Source of the DNA: an uncultured Gammaproteobacteria bacterium
GTDB taxonomy: Bacteria > Pseudomonadota > Gammaproteobacteria > PS1 > Pseudothioglobaceae
NCBI GenBank assembly: GCA_913047325.1
Contig: CAJWTP010000004.1
Location: 1-52,257 of the forward strand
Length of the DNA stretch: 52,257 nucleotides
Direction of reading: 5' to 3'
Shown here: positions 18,553 to 26,782 of the stretch, piece after piece
Layout of the letters: every line of letters begins with the position of its first letter
How positions within the stretch are numbered: the first letter of the stretch is position 1
Notes under the pieces: model-generated
The model's input: the letters and a program-made list of their open reading frames with translations, nothing else
What the model was told of the DNA's origin: nothing
The model's database searches: none
Position numbers and translations under genes: made by a program

Positions 18553-19341
18553 CTAGATTTTTTTTGCTACCAAACTGTAACACATTGGTGGACGATTTTC
18601 TTGTTCAGATAAAAAAGCAGCCCTATTAGATATGTCATGGGCATATTCATCAAAATGAGTGATAATAAAATCATGCGCTATAAGGTCTCCCAATATCTCT
18701 GCCAATGGGTGATGGAACCAATAAGATGGCGACTTTATTACTACATTTGGGTTCATATAGTCATTTACGTGCTCTTCAAAGTAGGGTTTATTATCGAAGT
18801 AATCATTTCTAATAGTTCCGCCAGAATCCTCTTCAAAAAGCCATAAAACAGGGTGCATTTCATACACGAGTATTTGGCCACCGGGTTTTAGCAGGCGATT
18901 TAATATAGCAAAGAAAGTTGCAAGGTCTTGCAGCCATCCCAGAACACCGATCGTTATATATAGCAAATCAAATTGATTATTGTAAATATCACCTAAATTA
19001 TAAATGTCACTACAAACAAGTTCAATTTCTACTCCCGCTGCCTGCTTAAGTTTCTCTCCTTGCTTAATAAATTCATCACTAATGTCAAAACCTACACAAC
19101 GACCTGCACCAGCTTTTTTGACCGAAATTAGCTCTCTGGCATTGTTACAGCAGATTTGTGCCACTGACATTCCTGAGAGGTTTATTTTTTCAAATAGGCG
19201 TTGCTCTACAGCATCAAATGTTGTGAAGTTAGGTTGACTAACGCGCTGTATTAAGTCGTTTACGTAATTCTCTTGATGAACAGAGGCGACTTCATTCCAA
19301 TAAGCTTTATTAGCAATGGTGCATTCAGCGCGATTAATCAT
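18553..19341 (-). CDS. Class I SAM-dependent methyltransferase
   Basis: The 262-residue protein has a Rossmann methyltransferase core: VAQICCNNARELISVKKAGAGRCVGFDIS as motif I region, LVCSDIYNLGD, LLYITIGVLGWLQDL, and LNRLLKPGGQILVYEMHP. The glycine-rich loop is replaced by CCNNARE, which is seen in some members of Methyltransf_25/11-type families. A substrate cannot be assigned. It stands alone, 17 bp upstream-to-downstream from the DUF6580 gene on the same strand. Confidence 0.8.
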   Translation of the reverse strand: MINRAECTIANKAYWNEVASVHQENYVNDLIQRVSQPNFTTFDAVEQRLFEKINLSGMSVAQICCNNARELISVKKAGAGRCVGFDISDEFIKQGEKLKQAAGVEIELVCSDIYNLGDIYNNQFDLLYITIGVLGWLQDLATFFAILNRLLKPGGQILVYEMHPVLWLFEEDSGGTIRNDYFDNKPYFEEHVNDYMNPNVVIKSPSYWFHHPLAEILGDLIAHDFIITHFDEYAHDISNRAAFLSEQENRPPMCYSLVAKKI

Positions 19342-19357
19342 CGGCCTACTTAATTAA

Positions 19358-19951
19358 CTAGCCTGAACTATATATGAGTGAGCTTTTTTGTTTCAAAACA
19401 GCTAAATTTGAATAGCTACGTAATGCATAATAGGCGCCAAAAATAATGCCAGACCAGATTAAATCTCCGGCGACTGTATTTTGGAAGAAAGGAATTGCCA
19501 TGGTGTAGCAAAGAACTAGGCCAGACCATGTCTTCTCATACATTGGCGAAAATGCCCACACAGCAAAATTAGTTGCTAAAAAGAACACCGTGGAGCTTGC
19601 TAGAGCAGCACCTGTTATTCTCAGCAAACCTAACTTTTTCTGTAAAAAGTTCTTAAATACAATCGGGAATAATAACGAAAGATAGACAACCCACATAGAC
19701 TTTGAAGCAAACCATTCTGGCGAAAGAAAACCAAATGCAAAATAATCAGTTAAGAGCATTGTTACGACCACTGCAAGTATCGCCATATATCTTTTCATAA
19801 AAATAAAACCGGAGAAAAGTGCAATAGCCGCCATCGGTGTAAAGTTCGGCGGGTGAGGTAGCAATCTGCCAGCTACACCTAGGACGATTAAAACCGCTAA
19901 AATTACTAAAAAGGTGAAACTCGAATTAATTTTGTGTTCACTAGTATTCAT
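19358..19951 (-). CDS. DUF6580-type membrane protein
   Basis: The 197 residues have five or six transmembrane helices. The segment VAGRLLPHPPNFTPMAAIALFSG (about 25-47) is the hallmark of the DUF6580 family, which resembles the S components of ECF vitamin transporters. It is directly downstream of a DUF4430 gene (33 bp). DUF4430 domains occur with ECF-like uptake systems for cobalamin, so a vitamin-uptake role for the pair is a reasonable guess but not shown. Confidence 0.7.
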   Translation of the reverse strand: MNTSEHKINSSFTFLVILAVLIVLGVAGRLLPHPPNFTPMAAIALFSGFIFMKRYMAILAVVVTMLLTDYFAFGFLSPEWFASKSMWVVYLSLLFPIVFKNFLQKKLGLLRITGAALASSTVFFLATNFAVWAFSPMYEKTWSGLVLCYTMAIPFFQNTVAGDLIWSGIIFGAYYALRSYSNLAVLKQKSSLIYSSG

Positions 19952-19984
19952 AACTTTTCCTCAAATTATTTGACACATGGTACC

Positions 19985-20359
19985 CTAAAACGCTTCAAGG
20001 TTTAGATGTATAAAAGTATTATCATCAAGAATAACATCTTTCGCCCCTACCATCGACATTTTGCCATTAACGTAGAGCGCCCAATATGTATTCCCAATAG
20101 CCTCAATACCACCCAAAGACATGATTTGAGGCCCCCAATCTGTCTCCTTAGAGCCCATTACCACTAACAGATCAATAGCATCAAATGCATTAATTCCTTT
20201 TTCTACTTGCTTTACAGCGCTAATATTTAATTGGCCTGTTGAAGTGACAGTCAATGAAAGTTGGACCGTTTCAACTGAACTTGCTTCATCAGACAAGACT
20301 AGTTGAGTTGAAAGCAAGCCAACAAAAAGTACTAGTAAAAATTTTAACTTCAGTTTCAT
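19985..20359 (-). CDS. DUF4430-domain secreted protein
   Basis: The 124-residue protein has a signal peptide (about 1-23, MKLKLKFLLVLFVGLLS...LVLSD) and one DUF4430 domain with GINAFDAIDLLV, SLGGIEAIGNTYWALYVNGKM and a final aspartate-rich turn. DUF4430 resembles the cobalamin-binding beta domain of intrinsic factor and transcobalamin. It is followed by the DUF6580 membrane protein on the same strand, and no cobalamin riboswitch is visible in the 120 bp upstream. The ligand is not established. Confidence 0.7.
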   Translation of the reverse strand: MKLKLKFLLVLFVGLLSTQLVLSDEASSVETVQLSLTVTSTGQLNISAVKQVEKGINAFDAIDLLVVMGSKETDWGPQIMSLGGIEAIGNTYWALYVNGKMSMVGAKDVILDDNTFIHLNLEAF

Positions 20360-20480
20360 TTATCAAAGAACATTACAATTATATTCCGGCGATTTTATAT
20401 GAATATTTGTAAAAATCAATCAAAAAAAATAATTATTATTTTGAAAAAATAGCTATAGAATGTCTCGCTTTGACTCTTAT

Positions 20481-21896
20481 CTAGAATGGAAATTTCTTCC
20501 CGCCCATACCTGGCAAACCACCAGGCATTTTGGAAAAGTCGGGCATCCCCTCTTCGCCCTGCATCTGGTTCATTTGCTGCATCATCTTTTTCATTTTTCC
20601 ACCACTCATTTTTTTCATGGTTTTTTGCATTTTTTCAAACTGTTTGAGTAGTTTATTTACTTGCTGAACATTAGTTCCTGAGCCACTTGCAATTCTTTGT
20701 TTTCGTGAACCCTTGATTAAGTTGATGTGTGTCCTTTCCTTGGGTGTCATTGAGTTTATGATGGCTATCATCAACTTACTCTCTGAATCGCCTATAACCT
20801 TATTTTTTACGCTCTGTGGCATATTCCCCATGCCCGGTAATTTATCCATTAGTGAACCCATACCCCCCATCTGCTGCATTTGGATTAACTGCTCCTTCAT
20901 ATCTCCCAGATCGAAACGACCTTTTGTCATTTTTTGGACAGTTTTTTTCGCTTTTTTCTGGTCTACCTTGCGTGATATCTCTTCTACCAGAGACAACACA
21001 TCTCCCATACCTAATAGCCGAGAAACAACCCTGTCTGGATGGAAAGGTTCTAGTGCATCGGTCTTTTCACCGACACCTAAAAATTTGATTGGTTTGCCTG
21101 TAATATGTCTAACAGAAAGAGCTGCACCGCCACGAGCGTCACCGTCTGTTTTGGTAAGAATAATTCCTGTCAAAGGCAAGGTGTCGGCAAACGCTTTTGC
21201 TGTATGAGCAGCATCCTGACCAGTCATCGAGTCAACAACAAATAAAGTCTCAATTGGGTTAACTCTTTGCTGCAATAATTGCACCTCAGACATCATCTCT
21301 TCATCTATATGCAAACGTCCTGCCGTATCAACTAAGAGAACATCATGGAACTGGCTCTGGGCTTGCTTTTTAGCTTCTGAAACTATTTTTTCAGGACTGT
21401 CATTTTGATTTGATGGAAAAAAGTCGACTCCAACCTGTTCTGCTAGAACTTTTAGCTGTTTGATTGCTGCAGGGCGATATACATCAGCACTGACGACAAG
21501 AATTTTTTTCTTTTCTCTCTCCTTTAAGTGGCGCGCAAGTTTTGCGATTGATGTTGTCTTGCCGGCACCTTGAAGACCTGCCAGCATAATAACTGCAGGG
21601 GGTTGAGTTGCAAGATTCAATGCAATATTTTCACCGCCAATGATTTCAGTTAACTCTTGCTCAACTAACTTAATAAATACCTGCGAAGGAGTTAACCCTT
21701 CACCTACCTTTAGTCCTATTGATTTTGTTTGAACTCGCTCTATAAACAATTTGATAACATCAAGGGCGACATCGGCTTCTAATAGAGAGCGTCTTACTTC
21801 CCGAATTGCATCTTTTATGTTGGCTTCAGATAGTTTATTTTTGCCCTGTAAAGCCTTGAAGCTATTGGACAGTCGGTCAGATAAATTATCAAACAT
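20481..21896 (-). CDS. ffh: Signal recognition particle protein Ffh
   Basis: The 471 residues contain the SRP54 N domain (about 1-85), the GTPase G domain (G1 GLQGAGKTTS, G3 DTAGRLH, G4 TKTDGDARGGAA) and a methionine-rich M domain from about 325 ending in GMGGKKFPF. Ffh with 4.5S RNA binds signal sequences and targets membrane proteins through FtsY. It is divergent from ypjD, the same arrangement as in E. coli. Confidence 0.97.
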   Translation of the reverse strand: MFDNLSDRLSNSFKALQGKNKLSEANIKDAIREVRRSLLEADVALDVIKLFIERVQTKSIGLKVGEGLTPSQVFIKLVEQELTEIIGGENIALNLATQPPAVIMLAGLQGAGKTTSIAKLARHLKEREKKKILVVSADVYRPAAIKQLKVLAEQVGVDFFPSNQNDSPEKIVSEAKKQAQSQFHDVLLVDTAGRLHIDEEMMSEVQLLQQRVNPIETLFVVDSMTGQDAAHTAKAFADTLPLTGIILTKTDGDARGGAALSVRHITGKPIKFLGVGEKTDALEPFHPDRVVSRLLGMGDVLSLVEEISRKVDQKKAKKTVQKMTKGRFDLGDMKEQLIQMQQMGGMGSLMDKLPGMGNMPQSVKNKVIGDSESKLMIAIINSMTPKERTHINLIKGSRKQRIASGSGTNVQQVNKLLKQFEKMQKTMKKMSGGKMKKMMQQMNQMQGEEGMPDFSKMPGGLPGMGGKKFPF

Positions 21897-21955
21897 TGCA
21901 ATTAATTTGGGTCAAATTATCGTATTATATAGGTTTTCAGATTACAGAGTTATAG

Positions 21956-22744
21956 ATGCCTCCTCTCTACATCATTCCTTTCGCGACCTATTTATTGGCG
22001 GCACTCCTTTTGACGCGCTACTTTATGCTTGACAATATCACCAAACGTCACCGCGCAGTCACAAACCTATCGCTCTTGATAGCATGCATTTCCCATGCCT
22101 ATATCCTGAAAGATTATTGGCAGGGAGATGGAATATTTTTTGGATTAGTTACTAGTGCCTGTTTTATTTCTTGGGTTGTTGCTACTTTGCTATTTCTAAC
22201 CTCACTCACAAAGCCAGTACATGTAATCGGAATTCTGGTATACCCGCTCACTGCAATCTCGGTGATATTATTGCTGCTGTTTCCAGATACAAACAGCAAG
22301 CTCGTTTCAATATCAATTGCATCACACGTATTTCTCTCGGTCGGCGCTTATGCATTACTGGCTATTGCGGTAGCTCAATCTATACTATTAAAGATTCAAG
22401 AAAGACTTCTGCATGATCACAATATAAATAATTTAATTAATAAACTACCACCTCTCCAGACTATGGAAGATTTTTTCTTTCAGACACTGAAAATGGGTTG
22501 TATCCTGCTTACCCTTTCTCTAGCATCCGGCTTTATTTTCGTTGATGAATTTTTTGAACAAAATCTAAGCTATAAAACCTTTCTCTCCGTAATAGCCTGG
22601 ATTGTTTTTGTAGGTATAGTTGTTGGGCATAGGATGTTTGGTTGGCGTGGGAAGAATGCTATATTAGCAACTCAGATTGCTTTTTCAGTACTTGTTTTAG
22701 CTTACTTTGGGACTAAGCTTGTCTTAGAGAGATTAATAACTTAA
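21956..22744 (+). CDS. ypjD: CcsA/YpjD-family cytochrome c assembly membrane protein
   Basis: The 262-residue protein has eight predicted transmembrane helices and the cytochrome c assembly (CcsA/CcmC) fold, including HVFLSVGAYALLAIAVAQSILL and ending with GWRGKNAILATQIAFSVLVLAYFG. Its place divergent from ffh is that of YpjD in gammaproteobacteria. The family has a WWD-like heme-handling ancestry, but the function of YpjD itself is not well defined. Confidence 0.85.
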   Translation: MPPLYIIPFATYLLAALLLTRYFMLDNITKRHRAVTNLSLLIACISHAYILKDYWQGDGIFFGLVTSACFISWVVATLLFLTSLTKPVHVIGILVYPLTAISVILLLLFPDTNSKLVSISIASHVFLSVGAYALLAIAVAQSILLKIQERLLHDHNINNLINKLPPLQTMEDFFFQTLKMGCILLTLSLASGFIFVDEFFEQNLSYKTFLSVIAWIVFVGIVVGHRMFGWRGKNAILATQIAFSVLVLAYFGTKLVLERLIT

Positions 22745-22777
22745 CATGTGTCATGACCAGAACTAATTGATTTAAAA

Positions 22778-23173
22778 ATGAGTAAAAAAACGCTAAGTGG
22801 TGAATGTCTCTGTGGTGAAATCTCATGGCAGATGAGTGGTCCATTCGAGTTCTTCGGTATGTGTCAATGTTCACGCTGTCGTAAAGTCACAGGGGCAGCA
22901 TTTGCAACTAATCTTTTTGTTAAACCTGAGCAGTTTATATGGCTCAAGGGTGAAAATAATCGCAATGAGTACCTTTTGCCTAAACCGAATACATTTGGCA
23001 ATGCCTCTTGTAAAACTTGTGGCTCAAGAGTGCCAAGAAAGACTGCCCGTGGATGGGTTCTAGTTCCCCTTGGAAGTACAATGGAGCTGCCAGGAATTGA
23101 GCCAACCTTAGTTTGTCCTGATGATCATACGGAATGGTTTACTACCCTTGAATCAACTATAACTGAGCAATAA
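22778..23173 (+). CDS. GFA-domain (Mss4-like) zinc protein
   Basis: The 131 residues form a GFA / Mss4-like fold. Zinc-ligand cysteines are visible as GECLCGEISW (residues 8-17), MCQCSRCRK (about 28-36) and SCKTCGSRV (about 73-81). The founding family enzyme condenses formaldehyde with glutathione, but most members have no proven activity. The presence of formaldehyde-forming demethylases later in the window is suggestive only. The gene lies 34 bp after ypjD and its product is a general GFA-family call. Confidence 0.78.
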   Translation: MSKKTLSGECLCGEISWQMSGPFEFFGMCQCSRCRKVTGAAFATNLFVKPEQFIWLKGENNRNEYLLPKPNTFGNASCKTCGSRVPRKTARGWVLVPLGSTMELPGIEPTLVCPDDHTEWFTTLESTITEQ

Positions 23174-23181
23174 TAAACTGA

Positions 23182-24969
23182 TTAGTCAATGTGGAGTACT
23201 GCAAGAAATGCCTCTTGCGGAATATCAACCCTGCCAATAGAGCGCATTCTTTTTTTGCCTTTCTTTTGTTTTTCAAGAAGCTTTCTTTTACGTGATACAT
23301 CACCGCCATAACATTTTGCAGTTACATTCTTTCTTAGTGCCTTAACATTCGTTCTCGATATTATTTTAGCGCCTATACATGCCTGAATAGCAACATCAAA
23401 CATTTGCCGAGGAATTAGCTCTTTCATTTTGACTGCTATTTCGCGACCTTTATGGATCGAATTATCACGATGAATAATCAAAGCTAAAGCATCTACAGAT
23501 TCGTTATTTATTAGAATATCTAAACGGATCAGGTCAGATACTTGGTAACGTTCAAAGTGATAGTCCATCGAAGCAAAACCTCTTGAGACAGACTTTAGCC
23601 GATCAAAGAAATCTAGAACAACCTCATTTAAAGGCAACTCATAAGTGATCGAAACCTGTCTACCTAAATACTGAATACTTTTCTGGATACCTCTCTTCTC
23701 TACACAAAGACTAATAACTGGGCCTACATAATCATTGGTAACCAGAATATTAGTGGCAATGATTGGCTCTCTAAACTCAGAGATTTCTTGAACTGGCGGC
23801 AATTTTGAAGGACTGTCGACCCTATAGGTTTTACCTTTTGTATCCAAAATTTCATAGGCCACTGTCGGTGCTGTAGTGATAAGATCTAAATCATATTCAC
23901 GCTCAAGCCTCTCTTGCACAATTTCCATATGAAGTAAACCGAGAAATCCAATTCGAAAACCAAATCCAAGTGCATCTGAGTTTTCCGGCTCGTACTGAAG
24001 CGCGGCATCATTTAGTCTTAGCTTAGAAAGTGCATCCCTAAACTTTTCATAATCCTCACCAGAGGCGGGAAACAATCCGGCAAAAACTCTGGGCTGTACT
24101 GGCTTAAATCCTTCAATGGGGAGGCTAACAGGGTTTTTGCTTGCTGTAATGGTGTCTCCCACTGGAGCACCATCGATGTTTTTAATGCTCGCAATTAAGT
24201 AGCCAACTTCACCCGCTTTTAGGCTTTCTGTTTTGGTTCTTTTTGGGGTAAATATTCCTACTTCATCAACCAAATGCTCATCGCCATTTGAGAAAATTTT
24301 AATTTTAGTTTTAGCTTTTATTTCGCCATCTACAACTCTAATGAGTGATACCACGCCTAAATAGTTATCAAACCAAGAATCTATGATTAATGCTTTAATT
24401 GGCGCATTAAGCTCTCCAACAGGGGCAGGTATTCTTTCAACAATTTGCTCTAAAATTTCTTCTATGCCGATTCCAGATTTTGCACTAGCATGTATAGCTT
24501 CGTGAGCCTCTACCCCTATAACGTCCTCAATTTCATCAACAACCCTTTCTGGTTCGGCTGCAGGTAAATCTATTTTATTGAGTACAGCGACAACCTCTAG
24601 TCCCTCTTCAATAGCTGTATAGCAATTGGCAACTGTCTGCGCTTCAACACCCTGCGAAGCATCAACTATAAGAAGCGCACCTTCGCAAGCAGAGAGTGAG
24701 CGAGATACTTCATATGAAAAGTCAACATGTCCAGGAGTGTCAATGAAATTCAAATGATAAGTTTGTCCATTTTTTGACTTAAAGTCCAAAGAGACGCTTT
24801 GAGATTTAATTGTGATGCCTCTTTCTTTCTCGATATCCATTGAGTCAAGAACCTGGGAAGACATTTCGCGCTCACTTAGGCCGCCACAATGTTGAATAAA
24901 GCGATCAGCAATCGTCGATTTACCGTGATCAATATGGGCAATAATTGAAAAATTTCTGATATTTTGCAT
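23182..24969 (-). CDS. lepA: Elongation factor 4 (LepA)
   Basis: The 595-residue translational GTPase carries G1 [10 protein letters not shown]3 DTPGHVDF and G4 NKIDLP near the N-terminus. The LepA-specific C-terminal domain follows, with [19 protein letters not shown]. It back-translocates or remodels ribosomes under stress. lepB is usually next in an operon but is not seen here. The peroxiredoxin gene is divergent from it. Confidence 0.97.
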   Translation of the reverse strand: MQNIRNFSIIAHIDHGKSTIADRFIQHCGGLSEREMSSQVLDSMDIEKERGITIKSQSVSLDFKSKNGQTYHLNFIDTPGHVDFSYEVSRSLSACEGALLIVDASQGVEAQTVANCYTAIEEGLEVVAVLNKIDLPAAEPERVVDEIEDVIGVEAHEAIHASAKSGIGIEEILEQIVERIPAPVGELNAPIKALIIDSWFDNYLGVVSLIRVVDGEIKAKTKIKIFSNGDEHLVDEVGIFTPKRTKTESLKAGEVGYLIASIKNIDGAPVGDTITASKNPVSLPIEGFKPVQPRVFAGLFPASGEDYEKFRDALSKLRLNDAALQYEPENSDALGFGFRIGFLGLLHMEIVQERLEREYDLDLITTAPTVAYEILDTKGKTYRVDSPSKLPPVQEISEFREPIIATNILVTNDYVGPVISLCVEKRGIQKSIQYLGRQVSITYELPLNEVVLDFFDRLKSVSRGFASMDYHFERYQVSDLIRLDILINNESVDALALIIHRDNSIHKGREIAVKMKELIPRQMFDVAIQACIGAKIISRTNVKALRKNVTAKCYGGDVSRKRKLLEKQKKGKKRMRSIGRVDIPQEAFLAVLHID

Positions 24970-25021
24970 ATCAATGATAAAATGAATGCTTGTTTTTTTA
25001 AACCAACGTATTATAGCTTAT

Positions 25022-25471
25022 ATGAATAAAATTAACCCAACTACCTGTAAGGCAACCAGTAATCAGAAAGTCCAAATTCCTGATGATAATGGGAGAAATA
25101 TTGTGCTCTATTTCTACCCTAAAGATTCCACACCGGGTTGCACTATAGAAGGCAATGATTTTTCAAGCTTGGAGAGCTCTTTTGAAAAGCAAAATTCAGT
25201 AATATATGGTGTCTCAAGAGACAGTTTGGCTTCTCATGAAAAATTTAAGAAAAAGTTTAACTTCTCTTTTGATTTGATATCTGATGAAGATGAATCGCTA
25301 TGCAATCAATTCGATGTGATTAAGCTTAAGAAACTATACGGCAAAGAATATCTTGGTATCATTAGGTCAACTTTTGTTATTAGTCCAGCTGGTGAAATCC
25401 TTAGGAAGTGGGACAAAGTAAGGGTGACCGGGCATGCTCAAGAGGTTCTTGAATTTGTTGGCACTTTATGA
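25022..25471 (+). CDS. bcp: Thioredoxin-dependent peroxiredoxin, Bcp/PrxQ type
   Basis: With the start at 25022 this is a 149-residue PrxQ-like protein. The peroxidatic motif is YFYPKDSTPGCTIEGNDF with Cys40. The usual PrxQ resolving cysteine at position +5 is Asn45 here, so this is a 1-Cys or otherwise altered form. Another Cys lies at about 96 (DESLCNQF). It reduces hydroperoxides. An upstream ATG at 24986 would add 12 unusual residues, so I prefer 25022. Its end overlaps ubiG by 4 bp. Confidence 0.88.
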   Translation: MNKINPTTCKATSNQKVQIPDDNGRNIVLYFYPKDSTPGCTIEGNDFSSLESSFEKQNSVIYGVSRDSLASHEKFKKKFNFSFDLISDEDESLCNQFDVIKLKKLYGKEYLGIIRSTFVISPAGEILRKWDKVRVTGHAQEVLEFVGTL

Positions 25472-26172
25472 ACGGCAACATTGATCTTGATGAAGTAGAA
25501 AAGTTCGCCTCACTTGCGGCACGCTGGTGGGATAAAGATTCCGAGTTTAAGCCACTACACGACATCAATCCTCTTCGACTGAACTATATTAAAGAGCAAT
25601 GTGGTGGCTCGATAAAGGGTAAACGTATACTTGATGTTGGCTGCGGTGGCGGCATTCTTTGCGAATCTTTAGCATTAGAAGGAACCGAAGTTGTAGGTAT
25701 TGATCTCGCCGAAGCCGGACTTGAAGTTGCAAGGCTTCATTTACTAGAGTCTGGATTAGACGTCAATTACCAAAAAATTACAGCTGAAGAATTTGCCAAA
25801 TCAAACGCAGAAGCTTTTGATATTGTCACCTGTATGGAAATGCTTGAACATGTGCCAGAACCATCATCAATAATTAAATCCTGCTCTAAACTAGTCAAAC
25901 CACAGGGAAAGGTTTTTTTCTCAACAATTAATCGAAACCCAAAGTCTTATTTTTTTGCTATTGTTGGTGCTGAATATGTACTAAATCTCCTACCAAAAGG
26001 TACCCACAACTATGAGAAATTTATTCGACCTAGCGAGATAGATAAATGGGCTAGAAGGAATAACCTGTCGATTGCTTCAATGATTGGTATGACATACAAC
26101 CCAATAACAAAGAAATACAAACTTGAAAAAGATGTAAGCGTTAACTATCTCGCTCACTATCAAAAGAATTAA
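25468..26172 (+). CDS. ubiG: 3-demethylubiquinone-9 3-O-methyltransferase
   Basis: The 234 residues match UbiG. Early motif FASLAARWWDKDSEFKPLHDINPLRLNYI, SAM-binding motif I ILDVGCGGGILCESLA, then VTCMEMLEHVPEP and FFSTINRNPKSYFFAIVGAEYVLN. It performs both O-methylations in ubiquinone synthesis at the inner membrane. It overlaps the peroxiredoxin by an ATGA-type junction, so the two are coupled. Confidence 0.95.
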   Translation: MNGNIDLDEVEKFASLAARWWDKDSEFKPLHDINPLRLNYIKEQCGGSIKGKRILDVGCGGGILCESLALEGTEVVGIDLAEAGLEVARLHLLESGLDVNYQKITAEEFAKSNAEAFDIVTCMEMLEHVPEPSSIIKSCSKLVKPQGKVFFSTINRNPKSYFFAIVGAEYVLNLLPKGTHNYEKFIRPSEIDKWARRNNLSIASMIGMTYNPITKKYKLEKDVSVNYLAHYQKN

Positions 26173-26173
26173 T

Positions 26174-26202
26174 TCTCTGAGTTGTTGAAAACAACCCAGA
26201 GA
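26174..26202. terminator. Hairpin between convergent ubiG and soxG
   Basis: A stem of about 11 bp with one mismatch (arms TCTCTG-A-GTTGTT and AACAAC-C-CAGAGA) lies in the short convergent gap. The T-tracts on both sides are weak, so it is a likely but not strong bidirectional terminator. Confidence 0.5.
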
Positions 26203-26212
26203 TCAAATTTAA

Positions 26213-26782
26213 TTACAATACGTTCTTAACAGAAACTTCAATTGCATGAAGCATTGAATGCGAGAAGGAGCGCATTGTTAAAAGTACATATGAATCATCA
26301 CCATCTCTATAGATAATCGTTCCAATATGCTCCATAACAGTTCTAGCAACACTACCTATAGTAAACTTATCCGGATCTAAATCTAATGGGCAGATACGTT
26401 CAAGAACATCGCGACTTCTTTCGCCACTTACACGGATCATAGCCCAGGTATCTGACTGGTCAGTATAGTAGGCAGGTGCATTTAATTTATCCGCAATATC
26501 AGCCTCGGCATCATCACCTGCATAAGGATAGTAAGCCAAGACTTGATTTTTCTGCAAACGCCATAATGTGATCAATGCGTCTGAAGAGTGAGTTGAATGA
26601 CCCATTGTTGGAATAGATAAACCGCAAGACTTTTTAATTGCCGAATCAATTTTATCTACTTTGTCTCTAGGCATCGCAACCATCACTAAAGATTGATCAA
26701 TTACCTCTGCAATGGTAATCCCGTCAAATTCATGCTCTACACCATTTAATGGCGATTCTTTTGTTAAAGTATAATCAGACAC
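26213..26782 (-). CDS. soxG: Sarcosine oxidase-like gamma subunit
   Basis: I place the start at the GTG at 26782, giving 189 residues (VSDYTLTKESPL...). The GTG overlaps the soxA stop by 8 bp and has GGAG 7 nt upstream. The longer frame from 26842 would read through the C-terminal coding part of soxA without such a site. The protein matches the SoxG family, for example LWRLQKNQVLAYYPYAG and WAMIRVSGERSRDVLERICPLDL. It is the small subunit of a heterotetrameric demethylating oxidase or dehydrogenase (sarcosine or N-methylglutamate type). It is the last gene of the operon. Confidence 0.85.
   Translation of the reverse strand: MSDYTLTKESPLNGVEHEFDGITIAEVIDQSLVMVAMPRDKVDKIDSAIKKSCGLSIPTMGHSTHSSDALITLWRLQKNQVLAYYPYAGDDAEADIADKLNAPAYYTDQSDTWAMIRVSGERSRDVLERICPLDLDPDKFTIGSVARTVMEHIGTIIYRDGDDSYVLLTMRSFSHSMLHAIEVSVKNVL

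Noticed and set aside
20360-20480. Possible cobalamin riboswitch before the DUF4430 gene
   Set aside because: No conserved B12-box or paired elements can be seen. The stretch is short and AT-rich.
20713-21207. A 164-codon open frame on the plus strand opposite ffh
   Set aside because: It is a mirror frame of the well-supported ffh gene, with no family features.
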